Program-made: the position numbers and the translations under genes
Notes under the pieces: generated by a model
Told to the model about the DNA's origin: nothing
The model's database searches: none
Seen by the model: only the letters and a program-made list of their open reading frames with translations
Shown here: positions 19,094 through 31,266 of the stretch, in pieces
How positions within the stretch are numbered: position 1 is the stretch's first letter
Layout of the letters: every line of letters begins with the position of its first letter
Assembly (NCBI GenBank): GCA_030248225.1
Contig: JASANE010028306.1
Span: 1 to 64,000 of the forward strand
Length of the DNA stretch: 64,000 bases
Direction of reading: 5' to 3'
Source of the DNA: Trileptium ribeirensis
Lineage: Eukaryota; Nematoda; Enoplea; Enoplida; Thoracostomopsidae

Positions 19094-22000
19094 ATTTCAA
19101 ATTTCTTGCGTTTTTATCCGCAATACGAATTCGCTGGCAATGACCAATCAAGCGACATTCGCTGTTAACAATACGTTTCATGAGCTGAAACTAGTTTGGA
19201 TAACTATTCTTTCTTTCCTTGACAGCTGAAACTAAATTACGTATTAAATTTGCTTTTGTGTTCGACGATACCAACGCCTAAAAATTATTCAGTTTTTCAT
19301 GTTTATTCAGAAAAACCATACAATGTAAGTAACCACACTGGAGACAACTAATGTCCGTCAGACCGCTTTCACATGAACCTTGTTACTACTCTAGTATACC
19401 ATTTACAATTTCACTTTGGATTTTTCGTTTCTTCAACATTTCACATTATATAAATGTAAAAACAAGGGGAGGTTCTTAGACTCTCGCTTCACTTGGATTT
19501 AATCATTGATTTGGTTTTATATATATACTATTTAGGATAAGTGCTCGCGTTTTAGGATAGCAGTAAATTTTTATGTTCTTGTCCATATATTAAACAGCTT
19601 CGTAGGGGCAACACAGATAATGAATGATATTAGAAGGAATAACAATTTTAAAAAGCTTTACGGTGTAACGAATTTTATAACTATATACCTATTATACCTA
19701 TATACCTTTTATACCTATGACAGAACGGTGTTCATGCAGCAGATAAAAATGTCTATGCTAAGAAATCTCATTTACCTTTCGGCCACTAATTTGCAATGAG
19801 CTACGTTTATCCGAGCTTTAAATGGCGCAGCAATGTCTCAGAATATGAAAGAAAAGATATAATCGCCGTTGGATGCTTTATTTATTTTCCCTATGAAGAA
19901 AGCGCAGCCATTCCTATAACTTAAGCAAATTTCATACGCGCTTAAAAATATTGAACAACGTAAAGCAATGTTCAAAATCAGCTTTGACGATATCAGATTA
20001 TGGTAAAAACTCTCCACCATTAGACTGACTCAAGCGCAAATGCAATGTCACGGCTTGCATTATTAACTATTAGCATGTGAGGTAACGCTGTTTTTATAGG
20101 AGCTACAGAGGCTTGCGTATGTCCTTAACAAAATAGACGAGTTTTGATCCTAAATATATTACAAACATGCCAAACATCTACATGGTGCTTATCCGTAATT
20201 ACACAACTGTGCTGAGATGCATTGAACTACTGCAGCTGTTGCATACAGAGCTGTGAAGCTTCTTAAACCCTTTAGGCATGTTAGGAAGGGATTTCCTGAA
20301 TTTGGCGCTGAACAGCTTGCCAAACTATTGAACTTTGTCAGAGTTACATCTGAATATTTTGTTCACACCAAAGTTAGTTTTTGCCGGTTAAGTCAAGTTT
20401 ATGAAAAAATCGCAAAAACAAACAGAGCTGTGTTTGCTGAAACATCGATCAATTTTGCGCGATGTTTTTTCTTATTTTTTCTGCGTCGGGAATACTCATC
20501 AATTGATAATAGATCGATTTTCATAATTTTATTTAATCGAACTGTGCACCTAGCTTTGTGTGTGCGCTGCGCCGATGAATTTGTGCCACAATTTGCACCT
20601 CAACATCGAGAGAATCGTCACCACAATGCTTCAACTTCGCTAGAATTCTTTATAATTATGTTGATATAACTTAGAGAAGAAAGATGTAACTTTGCTGCCT
20701 ATATAGGTACAACTTAAGCAGTTTCATTTCAGTTATTAAATATTTTTGCAAAAAGGTCGACTCTCTGCAAGTTTAGCAAAATATTTTATGTCAGAGAGCT
20801 TTTTTCAAGCTATGAACCAAATTTTAAAACCCCCAAAAAGAGTACATTTTCTTAGCTATTGATAGCCCCTGATAAGCTTGTGCATTGTATTATCATACTC
20901 TTTGAACGAAGTTGTCGTTGCCATTATCGGCGCGGCGGAATGTGTGGTATGCTGTAAAAACCGCTGATTAAAATGAATTGATTTGGGTCGGTCCAATCCA
21001 GACATATGGCACTAAAATGCGATCAAACGTTGTTTGAACTTGAATCAATACTTTGTTGACTCAGAAAGTGAATCAATCTTTGACTCAGTAGGGTTGATTC
21101 GTACTGAGTTAAATTTAGCTGTTCTACTGAGTAAGGTTGTAACCGACTCAATTCACTCAAATTTACTGTACAGACCGTTCAAGATACGCTAAGACAAAGT
21201 CAAACTGTTATGTGGCGTTAGAGTTATAATGTCACCAACGTTTGGAACCTATGTGTCCCACATAGTTTCAGACACACTGTCGACAACAGAGTGTCTTAGA
21301 CATCTCCATATTTTTTATAAATTTTTTCAAAGGTACCTAGCTGGGGAATTGTTTTTGAAAAAAACTACACAACACAATTGACTAATACACCGCATTAGCT
21401 ACAGACGGCGTCCGTTACAGTTAACTCGCACCAAATTGGTAGTTAAGAGGGTGCATGACACCGTAAGCAAAAAATGTATTAGCTAGGAGTATGTTGTACA
21501 CCCTCGGCAATTGATTTACAATAGGGTGTGACCCTGGCTGTATATACGGTAGGTTCCAGACGACAGTGAGACAATAGTTCCAAACACCGGTGACATTATA
21601 ACAGTAATAGCCTAAGACATCTTGTAGAAAAGGACCGCTCGACAGAGTCATAGCCCGACACACACTCTGCTTTTAGAGTGTGCGGAAAACTAGATTGTTT
21701 TAAGCGATATTACAGGCAGCTGGATACGAAGAAATGGGGATAATAACTAGATGGCGACTTGAAAAAGGACGCTTTTCTTGAAAGTTAGGACTTATTTCGA
21801 AATTTTACGTCTTTTTTGTCACTGGAGAAAGAAACACAGGGTCTTAAAATTTTGTTATTTAGGGAAAATTGCACCAACCTCAATGCAAATGCATAATGCT
21901 TCTGATAATTCAAAAGTTGCTCAGCAAGCATAAAATTAAACCTTCATATTTTAGTCACTGCGTGTAGTTTAGCACGCTATGTTACATCGTTCAATTTTCC

Positions 22001-25000
22001 ATTCCTGTGTGATGTACTGATATATAAATAACTACAAACGCATTATTGGACTTAGAGGTGACCAACATGGCAAACCATATCAAAATACCGCCGATGTTCA
22101 GCTTATTACCTCGAACTACACAGCGGATTCGAAGTTAACAGAGCGGTAGATACACCGTAGATATGTTTGTGTATGATCGTACGACTTGTCCAACAATTGC
22201 GGGACATAAACTTTCCTTCACGCGTTAACCCGAAATTAGTGAAAAACACCCGAAACTCCAAAATCTTGATGCAGCGGAAATTACAATTCTAATGTATTTA
22301 GCCAGTTTATCTAGGAGGCTTACCAGCTAAATACAACAGTGTAGAGTCCAACCATTATATAAAAAGACAAAACCGGTGACCAAACAAACAAACAAAATAT
22401 TCAAAAAATAAAAAAAGCCACAACGAAATAAAAAAAAGCCAGCAACAACGGGCAAAAAATCACCAATGAAACGAATGCTACACAACTAGATAATCCTATA
22501 AGTAGATCGTTCGGGTGCGACAACGGGTCTAAACCTAATTGGATAGGTGGTGACACGGGACGGTGCAGTAAGTCACTAATCACTTGTGGGTTTTCCTCAC
22601 TGCTCTTGTTTTAGGGCGAAACCTAGCGACAAAATGCTATGTATACATAAATGACAATGAAACGAAATAACCGCGGCTGGGTGTAACATTTCAACTTCAA
22701 CAGTTCAAAAATTGAAATCAGTTTCATTTTAACATCTTTTTACATGGATCAGTTAAGTGAAGTTAATGAAAACTGCTCACATCAAACTTTAAAAAGTGCA
22801 TTTCATTTCACCTTTCATGAACTAAATTTAAAACGAAAATTTAGACAATTTTGAATTTTACGTTAATTAATCTATGCACACCTGTACTTCGAAAAAGCTC
22901 GCTTTTGTTACTGCTTTGACAGTACTCCATGCATTCGAATTCGACAATCATTGTTTTCGCCGAAGCAACTCTAAGGAGTGTGGATAAAACGCATGTCATG
23001 CTGTTCTTCATATACTAAACTCTTTTTGGTAATGTTAGTAACGTAATTAGTTTCAATTTTACTTGGGCCGTTGTTTTCACCTTTGGTACTGTCATGAAGT
23101 TAGTTTCTCATAGATTCTCATGCACTGCTGAGATTATGTACGTTGCACGCTTATTACAGCAATCACAATCAACAATGCGTGTAGATACGATTTGTGCATA
23201 AACATTGCACGACCGCAGCTAAACAGACTTAGGAGGTCCATCAAATTTCCCGAAAATATATACGCATAGAACAAGAGAAAATAATAACGATTATATATAA
23301 TATAAACACATTATTTGCTCAAAATCAGTTAAAAGCAAAAATTTACTTCACAAAATTCAAACAAAAGAAGCGTAAAAAATGCCTTAACATAAAATATCGT
23401 TGCTTATCCAATACAGCAACAGGAAAACGGGAAAAAGCAGCATTATTTGGCAGCAGACTAAAACGGTAAAAATGGTTAATAAGTATCACGGTTATCAGTG
23501 CGTTTTAGGATAAATACAGAGAGAAAACGATTATCTGGATCTCATTTGCGCTAAAATCTGAAGCTAAGCGAACCAATTTTTATTTAATCTAAGCATTAAC
23601 AGTTTGGAGGAACGAAAGAACAGTTACGCTAAAACACCCAAAGTACAGGGTGCCAGATATAGTTCTTTTAACATCCTCTTTCATACAGAAGTTTACGAAG
23701 TGCATGACACACAAAGCAATTTTACTTAGTCTGAGGCTTAGTTGAAGGAACTCTTGGATACCAACATAAATATACCGCTAGATGTGGGGCTGCGGGTATA
23801 ATTTACAGTATAACGTTTGAACCACTGTCGTTGGTAATATGAATATACCAGACATACAGTTCGGCTTGTCGATTTTTCTCGGATTGAGTCCGAAACTGCC
23901 GAATCAACTATTACAGTGTCGAGTACACTGCGATTTTGGGCGCAATGCCTCAGGTGGGAGTGCGGCATACTTTTACACCTTTAAGTAAATATCTTACGGG
24001 AAGCGGCTTGGTTACTACAAACTTGAGAAAGAACCTCGGTGACGTAGTTGGATTTTGATAGCTACGCTAAATTTGCGGCAGTAACCAACTTAATTTAATA
24101 GTAGCACATCATAGGGTTTTGAAAGCGCTATTTGTACAAATATAGATATTTTAACAATCCAATATATCTAAATTTACTTGCAGAATTCGCGTTTTTGCAA
24201 AATTTCAAACGTAGTGTATGTAAAAATTTAGGACATGTTACCATATGTCGATGAATTTTAAACACAAATGCTAAGCTTAAACCATGCAACAGTATAAGCT
24301 AAACTGTCGGTACTGTCTTGCAACTACAATTACTTCACCTCATGTTTTTTCTTGGAAACATTTCCTAAATGTTGCAAACCAACCAATATTTACAAAATTA
24401 GTCGAAACAAGCCGCTAGCGTTCTCCATCAGATTTGATGAAACAAATTCCAAACCTGAAGTTCTTTATTTTAATTTTGCAACAAAATGTGCCACAGTGAC
24501 TACTAACTAAGCCTGACAGTTGCGCAAGATAATTGTAGTAACTAATTTTCTATCTTGTGGGCATCTAGCAGTATGAATATTCCTAAAAATTTGGTTCAGA
24601 AATTAAACACGTTGAGCAGTTCGGAGTTGAGGTAACACGTGCCGTATATATCGGAGATATTTTGTTCTGCGACAATTTGACAATTTCACCACCCGCACTA
24701 AGCTAGCCCTAATTACACATTTTACACAACTTATTCCACACATGAGTTATATAAATTAGGTGTTGCCACCAATGCTACCCTCAGCTTAAGCGTTAGGTTT
24801 ATGCTTAGTCAGGCTTATGGGAAAAACCCTATAAATAAATAATGCTGCCAATTTTGATGCGATAGCTTTTTCCAAGAAAAATAAAATTATTGTATTACTA
24901 AAATAAACATGTTTAAAATGGAATGAATGAGAACGAAGCCACCAAAACAAAACAGGCTACGGCTATAAGATACAACCGACCGTGGCTATATGGTAAAAAT

Positions 25001-26640
25001 AGAGAAAAAGAACAAACTATAATAATATAGTAAAAAAACCAAATATATATTACAGATACAATACAACAAGCGTCGACAGTGTTTAACTGTACCGCATCGT
25101 ACGAGATTCAGACAACAAATATTGTTATGACCGTGATCACGGAGTTCACACTTTCTCGAAACCGTTAGGTTTCGAATAGATTTAAAGTCAAACATTGAGA
25201 GAAGTGTCCAAAATAAACCACCCTTTACACAAATCCTTCGAATCGTCCAAGCCTACTTCTAAAATCATCCAATTTTAACGTTATCTGCTAGAAGATCGCG
25301 ATTCTCGATAAAGTTCGATTAGATTAAAAAATGGGACAGTGACAGGCAAATTTTATGCACACTGGAATATATAATGCATTCGTGCACAATAAACGTTAAG
25401 TTTCTAAAAATTTGCCTAGAATTGAACCATACCGATTATATAAAATATGATAAAATTGCTTAACTTCTCAGTATCATTTTGATTCTCATGAGAACGGTTT
25501 CCAAATAGCATTATAGATCTGACTTACATACCCGATCTGAGAAGTTACTAATTTAATAAGATAAGTCAATGTTTTAGAACGGTGGATAATAATTTTGATT
25601 GCCGAATATCATAAAAACGGAAATGCTAAACAGAAAACGATTATGCTTAATATATTTAGTATTATAGCCCTTTGTTTAATATAACCCTAGCACACTTATG
25701 CGTAATTTTAAGCATAATTATGCTTATTGAAAAACGCTTAATATGCTTTATTAACCCTGACTAAGTAACATTTATTAATATTTATGCTATATAATTTAAC
25801 TAGCAAAAACACAAAACCTGGAAATTCTACTTAATATTAATGAACAGCATGCTTAAATTTTATGCTTTAAAGCATATATACTCATGTTTAATATTAAGCT
25901 TAGTTAATGTAAAACATTTTATGACCTAGTTTAGTATAATTATGCTTAATGACTAAGCTTAGTAATAATAAATTATGCTTATTAACAAAAAGACATAGTT
26001 GTATCAAGATAATTTGGAAGCTATCTCTAACCTAAATACAAGTAGCCTCAGTTAATTCCGTTTTCTGATCCGTCACATGTTGAGATATTTTAGTTCTGTA
26101 CAGATAGCTATATGTATATAAATTAATTTTTCAAACAAATCAGGTCTACTACAGAACCAAACACACATATATTATTACACTTGCATTTCCAGAAGGAAAA
26201 CGTGACCACACATTAAAACGACACCAATTATAGAATACGCTAAATATGTATACCAGTTTAAAGCGTAAGATACATAACATAACAATAAGATCTTCTACAA
26301 ATACAATACACACTGAAGATGGGCATAAGTCAAACAGCGGTATATGATTTCCACAGATGCGCACCGTAGAATTAATCTCTTAAAAATTGCAGCCCTGAAT
26401 ACATTCGCTGATACAAGCATAATCTAAAATGATCAAAATATTTTTTGTATACAAAACATAGAGTTACTGTTTCGTTCAAAAGCTAACAACTTATTCGGTC
26501 TATATTCAAGCGAAACAAGTGGACAACGGCTGCAAATTATAACATTGGCTGCAACTGCAAAAAACTCCTAATTCTTATCGTACCGTTACCGCCTATGCTA
26601 TTTAATTGTAGCAAGCTTTAAGACAGTTAAACAAATTTCG
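19094..26640. other. Intergenic, no gene recognised
   Basis: No domain or splice-linked exon was found on either strand. Notable only for a cluster of TGACTCA-type sequences at 21,056-21,150 and an AT-rich stretch with AAGCATAA / TTATGCTTA units at 25,640-25,990. Short open frames have no recognisable motif. Confidence 0.5.
25640..25990. repeat. AT-rich TTATGCTTA / AAGCATAA palindromic tract
   Basis: Recurrent TTATGCTTA, GCATAATTATGC and AAGCATA units in both orientations, without fixed spacing. Confidence 0.55.
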
Positions 26641-26669
26641 TCACTGAAATGACAGAGTTTTTCCAACTA

Positions 26670-26995
26670 CCGTTTGTCAGAGTTAATAATCACTCTTTGA
26701 CACTTTCAAGCGGTCCTCTTCACCAATATAATCAACTACGCCATCGAGCACACTTTAATCGTTCGGGAATAAAAAAACTGGAACGATGTCACTGCCGCTG
26801 CACACTGTATAAGAGCAATTACAAGAAGTGCACGGCGATAGATACCAAGTATCAGTGCTACAACAAACACTCTCAAGATATGTTCTTAGCGGTCCGTTTC
26901 AACAAAATAAATATATCTAAGTGCACTTTATCCGTTCGGAAGTAAAAAAACTGGAACGATCGACCAAGACCGCTGCTGCGCACTGCATAAAAGGT
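26670..26995 (+). repeat. Two diverged direct copies (~185 bp)
   Basis: Both copies contain CACTTTA(A)TC.GTTCGG.A.TAAAAAAACTGGAACGAT followed by CGCTGC.CACTG.ATAA; the first centres on 26,760 and the second on 26,930. Confidence 0.65.
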
Positions 26996-28800
26996 ATTAC
27001 ATATAAGAATAATAATATTTATTAAATATGCCAAATATTTATTATATATACGACAAGCATTCGTAACGTTACTTATACGAATAATTAACATATAACGTGA
27101 CCCGCAGTAAACAACAGATATGATACAACAAGAATACTATATAATAACAATAATAATACAAAAACTAAAATAACTTGTCATGGCTAACAGTGTCTGTACC
27201 AAACGTGCTCGGCCGTCAACAAAATTACATGATGTGAATGCGACACGGATTAAACTTTAGTATAATATTTGAGTTTTTTGCCAACAAATGGGTTAATTTT
27301 GACATCGTTCGACTCACCCCGTCAATTGCATAAAATATTACACATTCAACGAGAAAACGTTTTTTCAAAAATTAAAATTAATAAAGATATATGTCCGAAA
27401 AATCGAAAGCTCTTAAAATATAAAAAATTTAAAAACAAGGTTAACACTGATCCCGGTAGAACATGAGGATTTAAAAATATATACAGAGGAACTCTCTAGC
27501 AGTGGGGACCGCGAATTATCTTGGTTCTGGCCTCCATAGACGAAAGAATAGGGGTATATAATATAAACATATAAATAGCCTCTGTGCGCCATTTCGGCAA
27601 ATTTGGCCTTGGATGGATTGCTTAAGTTGTTTGCTGTAGCTGCAATCACCTCGGTTATACTCCCTATAAAACGTTGCAAATGTAATGAATTTCATGCGTT
27701 CGGTTCCAGTATATGTACGTTTGCTGCTGGCAATCAAAAACACATAAAATACCGCGCATGAAAAAAGTTCGAAACCCAGTTGTTAGCAATCACAAAAACG
27801 CCCACGCTCAGTCAATCTGCAATTGAAATATGTAATTCAATAACAGCTTTTATACACATCGTAGAATTAGTGTATAATATTAATTATTAGTATAATATGC
27901 ATATATTATGTTGATAATGCAAACCGACAAACAAATAAAGCTCGAAAAACCAAACTATAATGAAACAAAAATATAATGCGTAAACCAAAATTGCTAATTA
28001 TTAGTATTATTAATTATTTATTAAGATACATGCGATGTTTTATACTACATATAAAACATATGCAAAAAAGAATATAGAAAAGTGCAAGTATAATATATGT
28101 CGCGGCAACAATAAATATTACACTATATAGTGCAATTAATATAAAAATGGTTATAATACAATAAATAAAAACTAGATGATACAAGTGACACAACCATTTT
28201 TAGCTGATAATTATAATTATGCATGAGTAAACTTAAACTGCGTCAATTACCATCCTCTTTTGTCAAAAGCAAGACAAATTTCATTTTTGCATTACAGAAC
28301 AGAAATTAGTTCGTTTGATATTTTACATTATAATTTGAAAATGTTGGCAAACGAATTGGTTTAAAGTACAGGGGCCGATACGGCTATTGAAATCAAAGTT
28401 TTGTTATCTAACAACGTTTTGCACATGGGGTCAAAAGATGGTTGTTGGGGGCGCATCTTAAGTTTACTCTTGCATTAGAGGCCCAAAGGACCCACCAAAA
28501 ATGTAAAATTTAAACGGGTTATATGTCATTTACGCTCAGTTGTACGGCAGGACCATCGGCTGTGTATATCATTTCAGCCATACACCAGCACTAGCTTAAC
28601 AACAGGATGTCCAGTTTTATTCCAAAAGGAGTGTAGTATGGAACAGAATAGCCTCGAATAAGGGTCTCACGCTATCACACACAAAATACGTTTAAGTTTG
28701 AAAGGCTGTTTATGATTCATTAGCCACCATTCAGAATACATCCAAGCGATTTGCAACCATATTAACAGAAGGTTCAGTGCTACCAAAAATTCGACAATGA
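26996..28800. other. Intergenic, AT-rich, no gene recognised
   Basis: Very AT-rich (27,000-28,200). Nothing with support. Confidence 0.5.
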
Positions 28801-29335
28801 AACACCGCTTGAAATCCATAGCCAAATTGTTCTATATTTAGCCATATTGATACCGACTACTGACCACACAGCATACAGAAGCCATGATCTCTTAAATTTA
28901 TTGCGTGCGCGTTCAAAATATAGTACACGCGTTATTTTGTTTCAGCAACTACAATTAATTATAAGTCTAAAGCTGTACTATATTTAGTTACGTATTTCTA
29001 TACCAGAACCCTACTTTTCGCATTGCTTTTCATCGTCTACTCACCATATAGCATATAGAAGTCCTGTTCTCTTTGAATTATTGCGTGTCCGCTAAAAAGC
29101 TAGCACATTCGTCATTTAGTCTCAGCAACTAAAATTAAGTACCTGTCAAAACTGTTCTATATTTAGCCACATCGACACTAGAGCCCTACTTGACACATTG
29201 CTTTTCATCGTCTACTTACCACATGGCATACAAAAATCATATTCTCTTAACATTATTGCGTGGACGCTAGAATGTAGCACATTTCAGCAACTAAAATTAA
29301 GTATCTGTATAAACTATTTTATATTTAACCATATC
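28800..29335 (+). repeat. Three diverged tandem copies, ~160-180 bp
   Basis: TTCAGCAACTA.AATTAA... recurs with CAG at 28,943, 29,123 and 29,285. Each copy is preceded by TATTGCGTG and followed by TATATTTA(G/A)CCA.AT. Confidence 0.7.
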
Positions 29336-29800
29336 GGCCGGAGAAATAGGCCATAAATCACTTTTCAGTACAGAAAATAAGTTTCTGTGCAATTTAAAAA
29401 AGTTTCTTTGATTTTTGCACCACCAGAATAGTTTTTTAATATTCAAAGAACTATTCCCCGAAATTTCAAAGAACATGCGGTGGTGCATAAATCGAAGAAA
29501 CATATTTTTAATTTCATGGAAATTATTTCGAGTGTAGTGGCAAATGTAGCGCTCCAATTTTGCTGTAACGTACAAATCTTATGCCTTAAACGTAACGAGA
29601 GCAGTATCTTTAAGACGTTTCATTTAAAATACTTTTTTGAACAACACGAATAAAATAAATTATTTTTCAATAATGTATCGACCATATCAAGTATGAGCTT
29701 CGACACGACAAGTAATATATGTATTAAATCACCGCTTTCAACGACTAAAACCAAACCACCACTATTTTTCCAATAAATCGTGCCCGTATCCAGCAAAAAA

Positions 29801-30023
29801 GCAGTCCTCATCTTTTCGATGTAACTATACTTTCAATCAACGGCTCGCTCTTGTGCTCTTGTTCTTAGCTAGCTCCGTCCGGATGCCATCAAGTTACATT
29901 CGGTTAGCCAAGCAGTCCTCATCTTTTCGATATAACTATACTTTCAATCAACGGCTCGCTCTTGTGCTCTTGCTCTTTGCTAGCACCGTCCGAATGCCAA
30001 CAAGTTACATGCGGTTAGCCATT
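29801..30023 (+). repeat. Two-copy 111-bp tandem duplication
   Basis: GCAGTCCTCATCTTTTCGAT begins at 29,801 and 29,912. Both copies run to CGGTTAGCC with only a few differences, so this is a fairly recent duplication. Confidence 0.9.
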
Positions 30024-30339
30024 ACCTAATCAGACATATGCCAAAATTAAAACTAATAACATCTTAAAGCACAACTCAATTTTCCTTAGCTGTGCCTTGG
30101 TCAGTATGAACACTGTCAAACAATATATTGCTGCAAACGACAGTAGTAAAATAAATACTTAATAAAAATAATGGCAACACAACATACTTACATAACTTAT
30201 TAGCAACCTTGTGCCAAAGTGCAGTTTAGCATATATATATTAATTAAAGACAAATTTGCCAAATATTTAAAGTGTATGTACAATATAAGCTAATCAAATA
30301 TCAAAATAATATATAATTATGATACATTGTGACCACAGT

Positions 30340-30516
30340 AAGGCTGGGTTGACATTGCGTCAATGCGATCTGATAGATCAATTCGCAATTTTATTTGACC
30401 CGAAATGGGATCCTATAAAGCAATACATGATTAGATAGTACGCAATACGCGCAGAATTTGGTCGTATCGGATAGAATTGAATATGGCAACAAATCAATCT
30501 GTGAACGTGGCTTAAC
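30340..30516. mobile_element. Small inverted-repeat element, TAAGGCTGGGTTGACATTG end
   Basis: The left end TAAGGCTGGGTTGACATTGCG and the right end GTGAACGTGGCTTA form an imperfect inverted pair about 175 bp apart. The left end matches the right end of the element at 31,090-31,266 in reverse complement. Confidence 0.5.
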
Positions 30517-30787
30517 TCACAAATTACATAAGTCAAAATGAATGTGGATAGCGGCTGTTCCGAAGCAGTAATAATAAATACATCGTATCCCGATACCAAA
30601 GCTGTACGCCAGCTCTCAGTATCGGCTCTGACCATCCACAGACTACTAGCAACGAGTTACGAACCAAAGTAAATGCAAAAATGTCATGAATAGCAGTTAT
30701 TTTTTGAAAACTATGGCGAAATATTAATTGATTTTATTTCTGAAGCTCCCTGTAATGCCGGCGAACTATGAAATTATTTAAAAATAG

Positions 30788-30928
30788 CAATCAGGGGCGT
30801 CACAAGAGGGGGATCTCTCTATTTTTGCTGATAAATGCGAAAAAATTAGCTGATGGGGTCATAACAAAATGATTGTGAACAACCGCCAGCCTCCCCATCA
30901 CTTTTGAAGAGCTTGCGAAACCCCTGAG
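30788..30928. mobile_element. Small inverted-repeat element with CAGGGG ends
   Basis: TCAGGGGCGTCACAAG on the left and CTTGCGAAACCCCTGA on the right are inverted copies with three mismatches, 140 bp apart. CAGGGG termini are common in hAT-type elements. No clear 8-bp target duplication was seen. Confidence 0.5.
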
Positions 30929-31085
30929 TATTTCAACATAGCAAAGGAACAATCACATTCTGTGAAATTAAGAGATGTGAATAATATTATTATGCAAGTA
31001 TAGTAGTAGCACACTAGTATATTATGGTAAACCAAAGTTCAATTTATGGATCATAAAATAATGGTTGGTGAAAAATATTGTAATT

Positions 31086-31266
31086 GATAAAGCTATATCC
31101 ACATCGTGCCCGATGCGATCCAACAAGTTATCACATTGAATCTGATGCGACAAAACTATGCGCCGACTCTTACGTTTGTGTAATTTTTCCTACCACACCA
31201 GCTTTTTTAAAACCGATCAAATTATGCATGCTCTGTCGGATCGGATACAATGTGAAGACAGCCTAA
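31086..31266. mobile_element. Small inverted-repeat element related to 30,340 copy
   Basis: The right end GATACAATGTGAAGACAGCC is the reverse complement of a TAAGGCTG..TTCACATTG-type terminus; the left end is AAGCTATATCCACATCG...GCGATCC. About 180 bp, non-coding. Confidence 0.5.

Noticed and set aside
20253..20669. 138-codon open frame in intergenic DNA
   Set aside because: No recognisable motif or neighbouring exons; hydrophobic and Phe-rich as expected for AT-rich chance frames.
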